Source: Micromonospora wenchangensis | Lineage (GTDB): Bacteria > Actinomycetota > Actinomycetes > Mycobacteriales > Micromonosporaceae | Length of the DNA stretch: 64,000 nt | Assembly: GCF_002210435.1 (NCBI RefSeq) | Contig: NZ_MZMV01000002.1 | Location: 166,370-230,369 of the forward strand | Direction: 5' to 3' | Shown: positions 32,251 to 42,811 of the stretch, piece by piece | Position numbering within the stretch: the stretch's first letter is position 1 | How the letters are laid out: every line of letters begins with the position of its first letter | Position numbers and translations under genes: made by a program | Notes under the pieces: model-generated | What the model was told of the DNA's origin: nothing | What the model saw: the letters and a program-made list of their open reading frames with translations, nothing else | Database searches by the model: none

Positions 32251-32804
32251 CGCAGACGGCCAAGGCGCTGCTGGTCGACGACCGTCGGGAGAACCTGATG
32301 GCCCTGGAGGCGATCCTCCAGGGGCTCCCGGTCCAGTCGGTGGCCGTGGAGAGCGGTGAGGCGGCGCTGAAGCAACTGCTGGTGGACGACTTCGCGGTCA
32401 TCCTGCTGGACGCCCAGATGCCTGACATGGACGGTTTCGAGACGGCCAGTCACATCAAGCGCCGGGAGCGGACCCGGCACGTGCCGATCATCTTCCTCAC
32501 CGCCGCCGACCGGGACGCCCAGTTGGCGTTGCGCGGCTACGCGGTCGGGGCGGTCGACTACCTCACCAAGCCGTTCGACCCGTGGGTGCTGCGGGCCAAG
32601 GTGTCGGTCTTCGTGGAGCTGTGGGTGAAGACCCGGCAGTTGGCGGCGCAGTCCGACGTGGTGCGGGAGCGCGACGCCCAGTGGCGGGTGCTCACCGACG
32701 CGGTCGACGAGGCGAGCGCGCTGCTGCGGGTCGAGGACGACCCGGAGGCCCGGCAGCGCGCCCTGGACGTCCTGGAGCAGGCCCGCTGGGGCAGCACCGC
32801 CTGA
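32247..32804 (+). CDS. Response regulator (receiver domain with helical tail)
   Basis: A 185-residue regulator. Residues 5-120 are a CheY-like receiver: acidic pair Asp11-Asp12, phospho-acceptor Asp55 in VILLDAQMPDMDG, switch Thr in IFLTAAD and Lys in YLTKPFDP. The remaining residues (125-185) are helical and charged (VKTRQLAAQSDVVRERDAQW) with no recognisable output domain, so it probably acts by protein-protein contact. The GTG start overlaps the poly-HAMP kinase stop by four bases, making this the obvious phosphotransfer partner of that kinase. The stop is inside a hairpin shared with the convergent GbsR-type gene. Confidence 0.92.
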   Translation: MTQTAKALLVDDRRENLMALEAILQGLPVQSVAVESGEAALKQLLVDDFAVILLDAQMPDMDGFETASHIKRRERTRHVPIIFLTAADRDAQLALRGYAVGAVDYLTKPFDPWVLRAKVSVFVELWVKTRQLAAQSDVVRERDAQWRVLTDAVDEASALLRVEDDPEARQRALDVLEQARWGSTA

Positions 32805-32815
32805 CGGTCAGGCGG
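32797..32815. terminator. Hairpin formed by two convergent stop codons
   Basis: CCGCCTGA (32797-32804) and TCAGGCGG (32808-32815) are perfect arms separated by CGG. Each arm ends with the TGA of one gene, so only three bases separate the two coding regions. Confidence 0.6.
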
Positions 32816-33314
32816 CGGGCGGCTCGGCGTGGCCGGTGGCGACCCGGCGGGCCCGCCAGCGTTCGCCGAGCGAGTCCAGTTCCTCCTGGACGAAGCAGAA
32901 GAAGTCCCGCATCTCGCTGACCCGTTCGCCCCCGGGGGTGGCCGTGCCGCCGAGCGCGTCGACGCCCGCGTCGGCGATGTCGATGAAGTTCTTGTAGAGG
33001 CCGGTCTTGGTGATGGTCCCCTCGTACCAGGGATTCTCCGGCATCCGGTAGCGGTCCCGGCGGGAGCGGGGGACCGGCTCGCGGACCAGCATCCCGAACT
33101 GGGTCAGGTAGCGCACCGCGCCCGAGACGGCCGCCGCGCTGACCCCCAGCCGCTCGCCGATCTCGGCGGCGGTCAGCGGCCCGTCGGCGCTCATCACGGA
33201 GAACAGGACCCGGGCGGCCATCCGGGGGAAGCCGACGTCGGCAAAAGCCATCGCCATCCGTTCGACGAAGAGGTGGACCTCGTCGTCGTGGCCGGGTCGA
33301 CGGTCGTCAGGCAT
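32808..33314 (-). CDS. GbsR/MarR-family transcriptional regulator
   Basis: A 168-residue regulator. The winged-helix part (residues about 20-95) reads MAARVLFSVMSADGPLTAAE, IGERLGVSAAAVSGAVRYL and MLVREPVPRSRRDRYRMPEN. The C-terminal helices (residues 100-165) form the dimerisation region typical of GbsR-like proteins. I start at the ATG at 33314; an upstream GTG-type start at 33371 would intrude on the operator. It is divergent from an ABC exporter operon, and a 16-bp palindrome lies over the exporter's -35 element, so it should repress that exporter. The inducer is unknown. Confidence 0.88.
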   Translation of the reverse strand: MPDDRRPGHDDEVHLFVERMAMAFADVGFPRMAARVLFSVMSADGPLTAAEIGERLGVSAAAVSGAVRYLTQFGMLVREPVPRSRRDRYRMPENPWYEGTITKTGLYKNFIDIADAGVDALGGTATPGGERVSEMRDFFCFVQEELDSLGERWRARRVATGHAEPPAA

Positions 33315-33373
33315 CGGCTCGGTGCTCCTCGGGTCGGGGCGGTGCAGGTGATGGTGCCGTACCGGACACATGC

Positions 33374-33402
33374 TTCACAACTTTGTGAAACGAGTGTAGC
33401 TT
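33374..33402 (+). promoter_or_regulatory. ABC exporter promoter with GbsR-type operator
   Basis: TTCACAA-CT-TTGTGAA (33374-33389) is a perfect 7-bp-arm palindrome. Its left half, TTCACA, can serve as the -35, with a 17-base spacer to TAGCTT (33397-33402). The ATG at 33410 is eight bases after this -10, suggesting a leaderless transcript. Confidence 0.7.
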
Positions 33403-33409
33403 CCGAATT

Positions 33410-34345
33410 ATGGAAACCCCGATAGCGGTGACCGGCCTGGTGAAGACCTTCGGCCGCACCCGGGCCCTCGACGGGCTCGACCTGACCGTGCGCTCCGGCG
33501 AGGTGCACGGGTTCCTCGGCCCGAACGGCGCCGGCAAGTCGACAGCCATCCGGGTACTGCTCGGGCTGCTGCGGGCGGACGCGGGGGCCGTCCGCCTGCT
33601 CGACGGCGACCCGTGGCGCGACGCCGTCACGCTGCACCGCCGCCTGGCGTACGTGCCGGGTGACGTCACCCTCTGGCCGCAGCTCTCCGGCGGCGAGGTG
33701 ATCGACCTGCTCGGGCGGATGCGTGGCGGGCTCGACCCGAAGCGCCGCGCCGAGCTGCTGGAGTCGTTCGAGCTGGACCCCCGCAAGAAGGGGCGCACCT
33801 ACTCCAAGGGCAACCGGCAGAAGGTCGGCCTGGTCGCCGCGCTCGCCTCCGACGTCGAACTGCTCATCCTCGACGAACCCACCTCCGGGCTGGACCCGCT
33901 GATGGAGGAGGTGTTCCAGCACTGGATCGACCGGGCCCGGCGCGACGGCCGCACGGTGCTGCTGTCCAGCCACATCCTCGCCGAGGTGGAGGCGCTCTGC
34001 GACCGGGTGACGATCATCCGCAACGGCCGGGACGTCGAGACCGGCACCCTGACCGAGCTGCGCCACCTGCACCGCACCGCGATCGACGCCGAACTGGCCG
34101 GCCCGGTCGACGGCCTGGCCGACCTGCCCGGCGTGCACGACCTGCGGGTCGACGGTGGACGGGTGCGGTTCGCCGTCGACACCGTCGCGCTGGACACCGC
34201 GCTGCGCCGGCTCACCGAGATCGGCGTGCGCAGCCTGGTCAGCCAGCCGCCGACGCTGGAGGAGCTGTTCCTGCGCCACTACGAGACGCCCCCGGCCCCC
34301 GCCGCCGCGTCGGACGCCGACCAGCCGGCGGGGGTACGGCGATGA
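33410..34345 (+). CDS. ABC transporter ATP-binding protein (drug-export type)
   Basis: A 311-residue ATPase of the DrrA/CcmA-like export class. Walker A is GPNGAGKST (near residue 38), Walker B is [12 protein letters not shown] and the H-loop is LLSSHILAE. The signature motif is the variant [11 protein letters not shown] rather than LSGGQ, a form seen in this subfamily. Residues about 215-290 form the C-terminal regulatory domain of such exporters. It is the first gene of a two-gene operon with the following permease (ATGA overlap). The divergent GbsR-type regulator suggests induction by the exported compound. Confidence 0.92.
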   Translation: METPIAVTGLVKTFGRTRALDGLDLTVRSGEVHGFLGPNGAGKSTAIRVLLGLLRADAGAVRLLDGDPWRDAVTLHRRLAYVPGDVTLWPQLSGGEVIDLLGRMRGGLDPKRRAELLESFELDPRKKGRTYSKGNRQKVGLVAALASDVELLILDEPTSGLDPLMEEVFQHWIDRARRDGRTVLLSSHILAEVEALCDRVTIIRNGRDVETGTLTELRHLHRTAIDAELAGPVDGLADLPGVHDLRVDGGRVRFAVDTVALDTALRRLTEIGVRSLVSQPPTLEELFLRHYETPPAPAAASDADQPAGVRR

Positions 34346-35934
34346 GCACCCTCACCGGCACCGGTCACCTGGCCCGGCTGATCCTGCGCCGGGACCGGAT
34401 CGTCCTGCCGCTCTGGGTGCTGCTGCTGACCGTCCTGCCGGTGTCGTACGCGGGCAGCTTCCTCGCGCTGTTCCCGACCGCCGCCGAGCGGGCCGCGTAC
34501 GCCGACGGCACCGCCCGCAACCCGTCGGTGGTGGCCCTGCTCGGCCCCGTCTACGGGGACAGCATCGGCGCGTTGACCGCCCAGCGGGGCGGCTTCCTCC
34601 AGGTGATCGTCGGACTGGCCGCACTGCTCACCGTCATCCGGCACACCCGCACCGAGGAGGAGGCCGGTCGGCGGGAACTGCTCGGCGCGACAGTCCTCGG
34701 CCGGCACGCCGGGCTCACCGCCGCGCTACTGGTGACGTACGCGGCCAGCCTGGTGCTCGGCCTGCTCACCGCCGCCGGGCTGGCCGCCGCCGGGCTACCG
34801 GTGGCCGGCTCGCTGGCGTACGGGCTGTCGGCGGCGCTGGTGGGGGTGGTGTTCGCCACGGTGGGCGGATTGGCCGCCCAGCTCACCCAGACCGCCGCCG
34901 GGGCACGCGGGATCGCCGTCGGGGTGCTCGGGGTGGCGTTCGCGCTGCGCCTGGTCGGGGACACCTCCGGCCACGGGTGGCCGAGTTGGCTCTCCCCGCT
35001 GGGCTGGGCCCCGCGCATCCGCGCCTACGCGGGGGAGCGTTGGTGGGTGCTGGCGTTGCCGGTCGCGCTGACCGTGCTGCTGGCCGTGGTGACGTACCCG
35101 GTGTCGGTGCGGCGGGATCTCGGTGCCGGCGTGCTGCCGTCGCGGCCGGGCCCGGCGCGGGCCGGGCGGGGGCTGTCCGGGCCGTTCGGGCTGGCCTGGC
35201 GGCTGCACCGGGGGCAACTGCTGGGCTGGTCGGTGGGCTTCGGCCTGCTCGGGCTGGTCGTCGGCGGTGCCGCCGAGTCGGCCGGCCGGTCGGTCGCCGG
35301 CAACGCCGCGCTGGAGCAGGTGATGGCCCGGCTGGGTGGCACCTCGGGGCTGGCCGAGGCGTACCTGGGGGCGTCGCTGGGGGTGGCCGGGCTGGCCGCC
35401 GCCGGCTACGGCGTCCAGGCGGCGTTGCGGATGCGGTCGGAGGAGGCCGCCGGGCGGGTCGAGCCGGTGCTGGCCGCCGGGGTGCACCGGTCGGCCTGGC
35501 TCGCCTCGCACCTGGTGTTCGCCCTGCTGGGGCCGGTGGTGGCGCTGGCGCTGACCGGCCTGGCGGCCGGACTGACCTACGGCCTCAGCGTGGGTGACGT
35601 GCCGGGCGAGCTGCCCCGGATGCTCGGCGCCGGCCTGGCGCAGGTGCCGGCGGTCTGGGTGCTGGCCGGCCTGGCGGTGCTGCTGTACGGGCTGCTGCCC
35701 CGGTTCGCCGCGACGGCCTGGGCGGTGCTCGCGTCGGCGGTGCTGCTCGGTCAGCTCGGCGCGGTGCTGGAGCTGAGCCAGTGGCTGCTGGACCTGTCGC
35801 CGTTCACGCACACCCCGCAGGTGTTGCGGGCGGGCTGGAGCGTGACCCCGCTGCTGGTCCTGACCGCGCTGGCCGGGGTGCTCTGCGCGGCCGGGGTCGC
35901 CGCCTTCCGCCGCCGTGACACCCCGGTCGGCTGA
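34342..35934 (+). CDS. ABC-2-like exporter permease (two six-helix halves)
   Basis: A 530-residue membrane protein with about 12 hydrophobic helices in two halves (residues about 20-260 and 290-525). Each half contains the [20 protein letters not shown] or [20 protein letters not shown] stretch, the cytoplasmic coupling region of the polyketide-antibiotic exporter permease family. It works with the preceding ATPase. Because both halves are in one chain, a single copy could form the complete membrane unit. The substrate is unknown. Its stop codon sits in an 18-bp perfect palindrome shared with the convergent STAS gene. Confidence 0.9.
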   Translation: MSTLTGTGHLARLILRRDRIVLPLWVLLLTVLPVSYAGSFLALFPTAAERAAYADGTARNPSVVALLGPVYGDSIGALTAQRGGFLQVIVGLAALLTVIRHTRTEEEAGRRELLGATVLGRHAGLTAALLVTYAASLVLGLLTAAGLAAAGLPVAGSLAYGLSAALVGVVFATVGGLAAQLTQTAAGARGIAVGVLGVAFALRLVGDTSGHGWPSWLSPLGWAPRIRAYAGERWWVLALPVALTVLLAVVTYPVSVRRDLGAGVLPSRPGPARAGRGLSGPFGLAWRLHRGQLLGWSVGFGLLGLVVGGAAESAGRSVAGNAALEQVMARLGGTSGLAEAYLGASLGVAGLAAAGYGVQAALRMRSEEAAGRVEPVLAAGVHRSAWLASHLVFALLGPVVALALTGLAAGLTYGLSVGDVPGELPRMLGAGLAQVPAVWVLAGLAVLLYGLLPRFAATAWAVLASAVLLGQLGAVLELSQWLLDLSPFTHTPQVLRAGWSVTPLLVLTALAGVLCAAGVAAFRRRDTPVG

Positions 35935-35945
35935 CCGGTCAGCCG
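35928..35945. terminator. Perfect palindrome over two convergent stop codons
   Basis: CGGCTGACCGGTCAGCCG is a fully self-complementary 18-mer. The TGA of the permease gene (35932-35934) and the TGA of the STAS gene (35939-35941 on the other strand) occupy symmetric positions. Confidence 0.55.
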
Positions 35946-36274
35946 GAGGGGGTCTCGTTACGGATCATCAGGGCGGAACGGAGGCCGGTGATGTCGAGGA
36001 CGCGGAGCAGGAAGTCGCCCACGTTGCTCAGCATCAACAGGCACTGGGAGTGGCTGGCCTTGCGACTGAGCACCACCAGCGTGCCCAGCCCCTGCGAGTC
36101 GCAGAAGGTCACCCCGGCCAGGTCGAGCACGATGCGCGGCGGAGGATCGGCGAGCACCTCGTTCACGACGGTCGACAGCTGGGCGGCGGTGAGCATGTCG
36201 ATCTCACCGGCCAGGCGCAGCACCACTTCGTCGCCCGTCCGGTGTACCGTGATGGACAGCTCGGCACGATCCAC
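35939..36274 (-). CDS. STAS-domain anti-sigma factor antagonist
   Basis: A 111-residue RsbV/SpoIIAA-type STAS protein. The predicted phosphorylation site is Ser60 in VTFCDSQGLGTL, after RIVLDLAGV. It is similar in layout to the protein at 10716-11072 but clearly a different paralogue, with a shorter tail. No anti-sigma kinase gene is adjacent. The ATPase-GAF-SpoIIE protein at 25.5 kb and the stressosome-type proteins at 11-17 kb are possible partners; this is inference only. The start is a GTG. Confidence 0.9.
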   Translation of the reverse strand: MDRAELSITVHRTGDEVVLRLAGEIDMLTAAQLSTVVNEVLADPPPRIVLDLAGVTFCDSQGLGTLVVLSRKASHSQCLLMLSNVGDFLLRVLDITGLRSALMIRNETPSG

Positions 36275-36431
36275 GCCGTCAGCCTATCGCGATCCCGCCA
36301 ACCCGGCCCGGTGAGACGATCCGCCGTGCCGACCACCGCGCGGGCGGCAGCTCCGGCACCGGCGTCGGGTGAGGTGAGCCGGGTAACCCGGCCCCGGGGT
36401 GGCTGCGGATTCCCCGGCCGGCGCTGACACA

Positions 36432-37781
36432 ATGGGCCGCATCGTGACCGATACCTTTTCCGCCGGCACCGGCCGTTACCCCGCCGACGCGCCGGCCTCC
36501 GAGGCCCTGTTCGACCGCGCCCGCGCCATCGTGCCGGGCGGGGTCAACTCCCCCGTGCGCGCGTTCCGTGCCGTCGGCGGCACCCCGCGCTTCATGGTCC
36601 GGGGGGAGGGCCCCTGGCTGTACGACGCCGACGGGCGACGCTACGTCGACCTGGTCTGCTCCTGGGGGCCGCTGATCCTGGGCCACGCCCACCCCGAGGT
36701 GGTCGAGGCGGTGCGGGAGGCCGCCACCCTCGGCACCAGCTTCGGCACCCCCACCCCGGGTGAGGTGGAGCTGGCCGCCGAGATCGTCGACCGCACCCCG
36801 GTCGAGCAGGTACGGCTGGTCAACTCGGGCACCGAGGCGACCATGTCGGCGATCCGGCTGGCCCGCGGCTTCACCGGCCGATCCAAGATCATCAAGTTCG
36901 CCGGCTGCTACCACGGCCACTCCGACGGGCTGCTCGCCGCCGCCGGCTCCGGCGTCGCCACCCTCGGCCTGCCCGACTCGCCCGGGGTCACCGGCGCGGC
37001 GGCCGGCGACACCATCGTGCTGCCCTACAACGACCTCACCGCCGTCGAGGCGGCGTTCGCCGCGCAGGGCCCGCACATCGCAGCGGTCATCACCGAGGCC
37101 GCCGCCGGCAACATGGGCGTGGTCGCCCCCCGCGACGGCTTCAACTCCCGGCTCGCCGCCATCGCCCACGCCCACGGCGCGCTGCTCATCGTCGACGAGG
37201 TGATGACCGGGTTCCGGGTCTCCCGCTCCGGCTGGCACGGCCTCGACCCGTCGGACGCCGACCTGTGGACGTACGGGAAGGTGATGGGGGGCGGACTGCC
37301 CGCCGCGGCCTTCGGCGGGCGCGCGGAGATCATGTCCCGGCTCGCCCCGGCCGGCCCGGTCTACCAGGCCGGCACCCTCTCCGGTAACCCGCTGGCCTGC
37401 GCCGCCGGCCTGGCCACCCTGCGGCTCGCCGACGACGCCCTCTACCGCAGGCTCGACGACACCGCCGCCGTCGTGGGCAAGCTCGCCGCCGACGCGCTGG
37501 CCGCCGCCGGGGTCCCGCACCGCCTGTCGTACGCGGGCAGCATGTTCTCGATCTTCTTCACCGACGCCGACGTGGTGGACTACGACAGCGCCCGCACCCA
37601 GCAGGTGCCCGCGTTCAAGGCGTTCTTCCACGCGATGCTCGCCGCCGGCGTCTACCTGCCGCCGAGCGCGTTCGAGTCGTGGTTCGTGTCGGCGGCGCTC
37701 GACGACGCCGCCCTGGAGCACATCGCCGCCGCCCTGCCCGGCGCGGCGACAGCAGCGGCAGCGGCAGGCAGCGGGGGGTAA
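36432..37781 (+). CDS. hemL: Glutamate-1-semialdehyde 2,1-aminomutase HemL
   Basis: A 449-residue PLP enzyme that converts glutamate-1-semialdehyde to 5-aminolevulinate in the C5 haem pathway. The family start [18 protein letters not shown] is near residue 30 and the PLP lysine is Lys283 in [11 protein letters not shown]. The substrate loop [16 protein letters not shown] and the [12 protein letters not shown] motif are intact. The ATG at 36432 is chosen; a GTG at 36444 (MTDTFSAG) is equally plausible. It heads a cluster with a histidine phosphatase and the cytochrome c maturation genes, the same order as Rv0524-Rv0529 in M. tuberculosis, linking haem supply to cytochrome assembly. Confidence 0.95.
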   Translation: MGRIVTDTFSAGTGRYPADAPASEALFDRARAIVPGGVNSPVRAFRAVGGTPRFMVRGEGPWLYDADGRRYVDLVCSWGPLILGHAHPEVVEAVREAATLGTSFGTPTPGEVELAAEIVDRTPVEQVRLVNSGTEATMSAIRLARGFTGRSKIIKFAGCYHGHSDGLLAAAGSGVATLGLPDSPGVTGAAAGDTIVLPYNDLTAVEAAFAAQGPHIAAVITEAAAGNMGVVAPRDGFNSRLAAIAHAHGALLIVDEVMTGFRVSRSGWHGLDPSDADLWTYGKVMGGGLPAAAFGGRAEIMSRLAPAGPVYQAGTLSGNPLACAAGLATLRLADDALYRRLDDTAAVVGKLAADALAAAGVPHRLSYAGSMFSIFFTDADVVDYDSARTQQVPAFKAFFHAMLAAGVYLPPSAFESWFVSAALDDAALEHIAAALPGAATAAAAAGSGG

Positions 37782-37787
37782 ACACCA

Positions 37788-38435
37788 ATGAGCAAGACCG
37801 TCGTCCACGTGCTGCGGCACGGCGAGGTGCACAACCCGGACCAGATCCTCTACGGCCGGCTGCCCGGCTTCCGGCTGTCGGAGCTGGGCGTGCAGATGGC
37901 CAAGGCCGCCGCCCAGGCGGTCGCCGAGCGGGAGATCGTGCACGTGGTGGCCAGCCCGCTGGAACGCGCCCAGCAGACCGCCGAGCCGATCGCCGGCCAG
38001 TTCGGGCTCCCGGTCGGGGTGGACGAGCGGCTGATCGAGAGCGCCAACTGGTTCGAGGGCAAGAAGGTCTCGCCCGGCGACGGCTCGTTCCGCGACCCGC
38101 GCAACTGGTGGGTGCTGCGCGACCCGGTGACCCCGAGCTGGGGCGAGGCGTACCGGGCCATCGCCGAGCGGATGTTCGCCGGGCTGCACGCCGCCCGGGT
38201 GGCCGCCGAGGGGCGCGAGGCGGTCATCGTCTCCCACCAGCTCCCCATCTGGACGCTGCGCCGCTACGTCGAGCGCAAGCGGCTCTGGCACGACCCGCGC
38301 CGCCGGCAGTGCGGGCTGGCCAGCCTCACCTCCTTCCACTTCGACGGGGCGAAGGTGGTCGGGATCGGGTACTCCGAACCGGCCGCCCACCTGATCGCCA
38401 TGTCCGCGACAGCCCGGACGGCCAAGGGGGCCTGA
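37788..38435 (+). CDS. Histidine phosphatase family protein
   Basis: A 215-residue protein of the phosphoglycerate-mutase-like histidine phosphatase superfamily. The phospho-acceptor histidine is in LRHGEVHN (near residue 11), the conserved Arg is in SPLERAQQTA, and the second catalytic His is in IVSHQLPIW (near residue 150). The substrate is unknown. A homologue occupies the same position between hemL and the thioredoxin-like gene in mycobacteria, suggesting a conserved but undefined link with haem or cytochrome c assembly. The ATG lies six bases after the hemL stop, with a GGGGGG stretch upstream acting as ribosome binding site. Confidence 0.9.
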   Translation: MSKTVVHVLRHGEVHNPDQILYGRLPGFRLSELGVQMAKAAAQAVAEREIVHVVASPLERAQQTAEPIAGQFGLPVGVDERLIESANWFEGKKVSPGDGSFRDPRNWWVLRDPVTPSWGEAYRAIAERMFAGLHAARVAAEGREAVIVSHQLPIWTLRRYVERKRLWHDPRRRQCGLASLTSFHFDGAKVVGIGYSEPAAHLIAMSATARTAKGA

Positions 38436-38436
38436 G

Positions 38437-39011
38437 ATGCGTTTCCGGAGGCCGCTGGCCGTCCTGCTCGCCGCCGTCACCGCCGGGGCGGCGCTGGTCG
38501 GCTGCTCCTCCGGCAGCGAGGAGAGCCGCTGCGCCAACAACGGCGGCATCGTCGAGTGCGCCCCCGACCAACGGTCCGCCGCCCCGACGATCGCCGGTGA
38601 CCTGCTCACCGGCGGCCGGTACGACGTCTCCCAGGCCCGGGGTCAGGTGGTGGTGGTCAACTTCTGGGGTTCCTGGTGCGCGCCCTGCCGCGCCGAGGCC
38701 GACGACCTGGAGGCCACCTACCAGGCCACCAGGGCGTCCGGGGTGACCTTCCTCGGCATCAACGTGCAGGACAGCCGGGACAAGGCGATCGCCTTCGAGG
38801 AGGGCCGGGTCACGTACCCGAGCCTGTTCGACCCGGCCAGCCGGCTGGCGCTGGCCCTGGACATCCCGCCGAACACCATCCCGGCCACCGTCGTGCTGGA
38901 CCGGCAGGGCCGGATCGCCACCGTGATCCGGGCCGCCGTCACCACCGACGGGCTGCGCCCGATCGTCGAGCGGATCGCCGCCGAAGAGCCGGCGTCGACC
39001 GGTTCCCGCTG

Positions 39012-39012
<1 letters not shown>
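38437..39012 (+). CDS. TlpA/ResA-like membrane-anchored thioredoxin
   Basis: A 191-residue lipoprotein. The signal peptide ends in the lipobox LVGC (Cys23), so the mature protein is anchored on the outer face of the membrane. The thioredoxin-fold domain has the active site Cys81 and Cys84 in WGSWCAPCRAE, with the cis-proline segment in NTIPATVVLD. Its role in system II cytochrome c maturation is to keep apocytochrome CXXCH cysteines reduced, drawing electrons from CcdA. It sits between the histidine phosphatase and ccdA genes; start and stop codons on both sides are one base apart or overlapping. Confidence 0.93.
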
Positions 39013-39904
<892 letters not shown>

Positions 39905-39905
<1 letters not shown>

Positions 39906-41521
39906 TGACGACCGTCGAGGACCGCCCGGCCAGCCCACCCGCCGAGGCCCCCCGCCGCCGGCCGAATCCGCTGCTGGCCCTGCTGCGCAACTCGTGGCGG
40001 CAGCTCACCAGCATGCGTACCGCGTTGATCCTGCTGTTCCTGCTCGCGGTCGCGGCCATCCCCGGCTCGGTGCTGCCGCAGCGCGGGGTCAACCCGGAGA
40101 ACGTCGACAGGTACTTCGTCGAGCACCCGGACCTCGCCCCGCAGCTCGACCGGATCGGCGCGTTCGAGGTGTTCGGCTCGGTCTGGTTCTCCGCCATCTA
40201 CCTGCTGCTGTTCACCTCGCTGGTGGGGTGCATCCTGCCCCGGATGCGCGACCACGTGCGCGCGTTGCGGGCCCGGCCGCCGGCCGCGCCCAAGCGGATG
40301 GACCGGCTGCCGCAGCACACCGTGCTGGAAGCGCCGGGGGCCGCCGACCCGCAGGCCATCGCCGCCGTGCTGCGTCGCCGCCGGTGGCGGGTGCAGGTGC
40401 GCGGCAACGAGGTCTCCGCCGAGAAGGGCTACCTCAAGGAGACCGGCAACCTGCTGTTCCACACCTCGCTGGTCGCCGTGCTGATCGGGGTCGCGCTCGG
40501 CTCGTGGTACGGCTGGCACGGCAACCGCCTGCTCGTCGCCGACGAGGCCTTCTGCAACACCCGCCAGCAGTACGCCGAGGCGAAGCTGGGCCCGCGCGTC
40601 GACAGCGCCGACCTGCCGCCGTTCTGCCTCACCCTGGACAACTTCGACGCCCGGTTCCTGCCGTCCGGGCAGCCGGAGAGCTACCGCGCCACGGTGACCG
40701 TCGACCGGCCGGACGGCTCGGACCGGCGGACCGCCGACTTCTCGGTCAACTCGCCGCTGCGGCTCGGCTCGGCGAACGTCTACCTGCTGGGCCACGGCTA
40801 CGCCCCGATCCTGAAATACACCGACCGGTACGGCCGCAGCCAGACCAGCACGGTGCCGTTCCTGACCAGCGGCGACGCCAACCTCACCAGCGAGGGGGTG
40901 GCCGCCTTCCCGGACGCCAACGTCGACCCGGCGACCGGCCGCCGGGACGCGAACCAGCAGGTCGCCTTCGAGGGGCTGTACCTGCCGACCGCCCCGGACA
41001 CCGCGCCGTTCGTCTCGTCGCGGTTCCCCGAGGAACGCAACCCGGCCGTGGTGCTGGCCGCCTACCGGGGCAACCTGGGGTTGGACGCCGGCATCCCCGG
41101 CTCGGTCTACCAGCTCGACCGGCGGCAGGTGACCAACGGCAAGCTCAAGCAGGTCGGCGACAGAAAGCTGGCCCCGGGCGAGACGTGGACCCTGGACGAC
41201 GGCAGCAAGCTGGAGTTCCTCGGCACCAAGCGGTACGTCACCCTCTCCGTCCGGCACGACCCGGGCGAGGAGCTGATGCTGGGGGCCTGCGTGGTGCTGC
41301 TGGTCGGGCTGATGGGCTCGCTGTTCGGCCGTCGGCGGCGGGTCTGGTTCCGGGTTACGCCCCCCGACAGTGGATCTCCGACGGGCGGTAGTAGCTTGGT
41401 GTCGGCCGGTGGGCTGCCGCGCACCGAGCATCCAGGGTTCGCCGAGGAGTTCGCGTCTCTCGTCGCTGCGGTACGCGACGACGGGCGGCCCGACCGGCGG
41501 GCGCGAGAGGGAGTCGAGTGA
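39905..41521 (+). CDS. resB: Cytochrome c biogenesis protein ResB
   Basis: A 538-residue membrane protein, the larger subunit of the system II haem lyase. Three N-terminal helices (near residues 35-55, 95-115 and 175-195), a large extracytoplasmic domain (about 200-455) and a fourth helix near residue 465 give the ResB topology. Motifs such as LRNSWRQLTSMRTALILLFL and EKGYLKETGNLLFHTSLVAV are characteristic. With CcsB it moves haem outwards and attaches it to apocytochromes. The ATG overlaps the ccdA stop and the stop overlaps the ccsB ATG, both by one base. Confidence 0.93.
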
Positions 41522-42534
41522 TGTCCGCAGTCTCCGACCAGTTGGTGACGTTCGCGATCCTGGTGTACCTGGTCGCGATGATCAGCCACGCCGTCGAGTA
41601 CGCCCTGGGTAACGTCCGCGCGGTGTCGGCCCGGATCACCCCGGCGCGGGAACTGGTCGGCGCGGGCGTCGGCGGCGCGGGTGTCGACAAGGTCGACGGG
41701 CCGGTGGTCGACGCCCCCGCGACCACGGCCCCCGCAGGCACGCCGCCGTCGACCAGGCCGAGCCGGTCGGCGGGGCGGGCCAGGCTGGCCGGGCGGATCG
41801 CCGCCGGGCTGACCGTCCTCGCCGCCGCACTGCACCTGGGCGCACTGGTCACCCGGGGCATCGCGGCCGACCGGATGCCCTGGGGCAACATGTACGAGTT
41901 CGTGCTGACGGTCACCTGGATCGGGACCGCCGCCTGGCTCGTGGTGCTCTGGAAGCGCCCGTCACTGCGCCGGCTCGGGCTGTTCCTCACCCTGGTCATG
42001 GTGCTGCTGCTGGCCTTCGCCGAGCTGAAGCTCTACGTCCCGGTGGTGCCGCTGATGCCGGCGCTCCAGTCGTACTGGTTCATCATCCACGTGTCGACGA
42101 TCGTCTTCTCGTCGGGCATCTTCCTGCTGGGCGTGGTGCCGGCGGTGTCGTTCCTGCTGCGCAACGGCTACGAGCAGGGGCGGCGCAGCTTCCCGTACAC
42201 GCTGGCCCGGCGGCTGCCCGGGGCGGCCGACCTGGAGCGGCTGACCTTCGCGCTGCACGCCTTCTCGTTCCCGATCTTCACGTTCGCGGTGATCGCGGGC
42301 GCGATCTGGGCCGAGGCGGCCTGGGGTCGGGCCTGGGGCTGGGACCCGAAGGAGACCTGGGCGTTCATCTCCTGGGTGGTCTACGCCGGCTACCTGCACG
42401 CCCGCGCCACGCCCAGCGTCCGGCGCAACGTGGCGACCTGGATCGCGGTGCTCGGCTTCCTGACCGTTCTGATGAACCTGTTCGGGGTGAACTTCTTCTT
42501 CACCGGCCTGCACTCGTACGCCGGGGTGGAGTGA
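41521..42534 (+). CDS. ccsB: Cytochrome c biogenesis protein CcsB (CcsA-type haem handler)
   Basis: A 337-residue membrane protein with about eight helices. The tryptophan-rich haem-binding motif is WGRAWGWDPKETWAFISW near residue 275, with conserved flanking His residues (for example FIIHVSTIVFSSG and LHAFSFPIF). A Pro/Ala/Thr-rich cytoplasmic insertion occupies residues about 45-85. It partners ResB in the haem-lyase complex. A GTG one codon upstream is a possible alternative start. This gene ends the hemL-ccs cluster; its last 35 bases overlap the convergent 73-codon gene. Confidence 0.95.
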   Translation: MSAVSDQLVTFAILVYLVAMISHAVEYALGNVRAVSARITPARELVGAGVGGAGVDKVDGPVVDAPATTAPAGTPPSTRPSRSAGRARLAGRIAAGLTVLAAALHLGALVTRGIAADRMPWGNMYEFVLTVTWIGTAAWLVVLWKRPSLRRLGLFLTLVMVLLLAFAELKLYVPVVPLMPALQSYWFIIHVSTIVFSSGIFLLGVVPAVSFLLRNGYEQGRRSFPYTLARRLPGAADLERLTFALHAFSFPIFTFAVIAGAIWAEAAWGRAWGWDPKETWAFISWVVYAGYLHARATPSVRRNVATWIAVLGFLTVLMNLFGVNFFFTGLHSYAGVE

Positions 42535-42721
42535 GCCGGCCGGTGAGCACCCGGTCGACGCCCAGGGTCACCTGGTAGGCGACCTCCGGCACGTCGGCCA
42601 GGTCGAGGCGCTCGGCCCGCAGGGCGAGCTGGGCGTGCAGCTCCCGGGCCACCGCGTCGCGGATCTCCCGCTGGAGCGGGGAGAGGCCGTCGGGATCGCC
42701 CACCGTGTACGCGTCGTCCAT
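42500..42721 (-). CDS. Small hypothetical protein
   Basis: A 73-residue acidic, helical protein (LSPLQREIRDAVARELHAQL, LDLADVPEVAYQVTLGVDRV) of unknown family. Its composition is not that of a shadow frame, and the ATG is preceded by a purine-rich stretch. It overlaps the 3' end of ccsB by 35 bases on the opposite strand, which is a little long for this genome and lowers confidence. It is divergent from the XRE-DUF5753 gene; the 298-base gap holds a strong AT-rich palindrome. Confidence 0.55.
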   Translation of the reverse strand: MDDAYTVGDPDGLSPLQREIRDAVARELHAQLALRAERLDLADVPEVAYQVTLGVDRVLTGRLTPPRRTSAGR

Positions 42722-42776
42722 GCGCCCATCCTCCGCCGGAGAAGCGGGCTGTGTCGACGCCCCACGGCCTGCGGAA

Positions 42777-42811
42777 CGTATAACTACAGTTCTTAGAAGT
42801 GTAGTTATACG
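42777..42811. promoter_or_regulatory. AT-rich 35-bp palindrome with divergent -10-like arms
   Basis: CGTATAACTACA (42777-42788) and TGTAGTTATACG (42800-42811) are perfect 12-bp inverted arms, and the inner TTC/GAA also pair. Each arm carries TATAAC on its own strand. In a 73% GC genome this is a striking AT-rich element. It lies in the only gap serving both the 73-codon gene and the XRE-DUF5753 gene, so it is the likely operator or divergent promoter. Confidence 0.6.
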
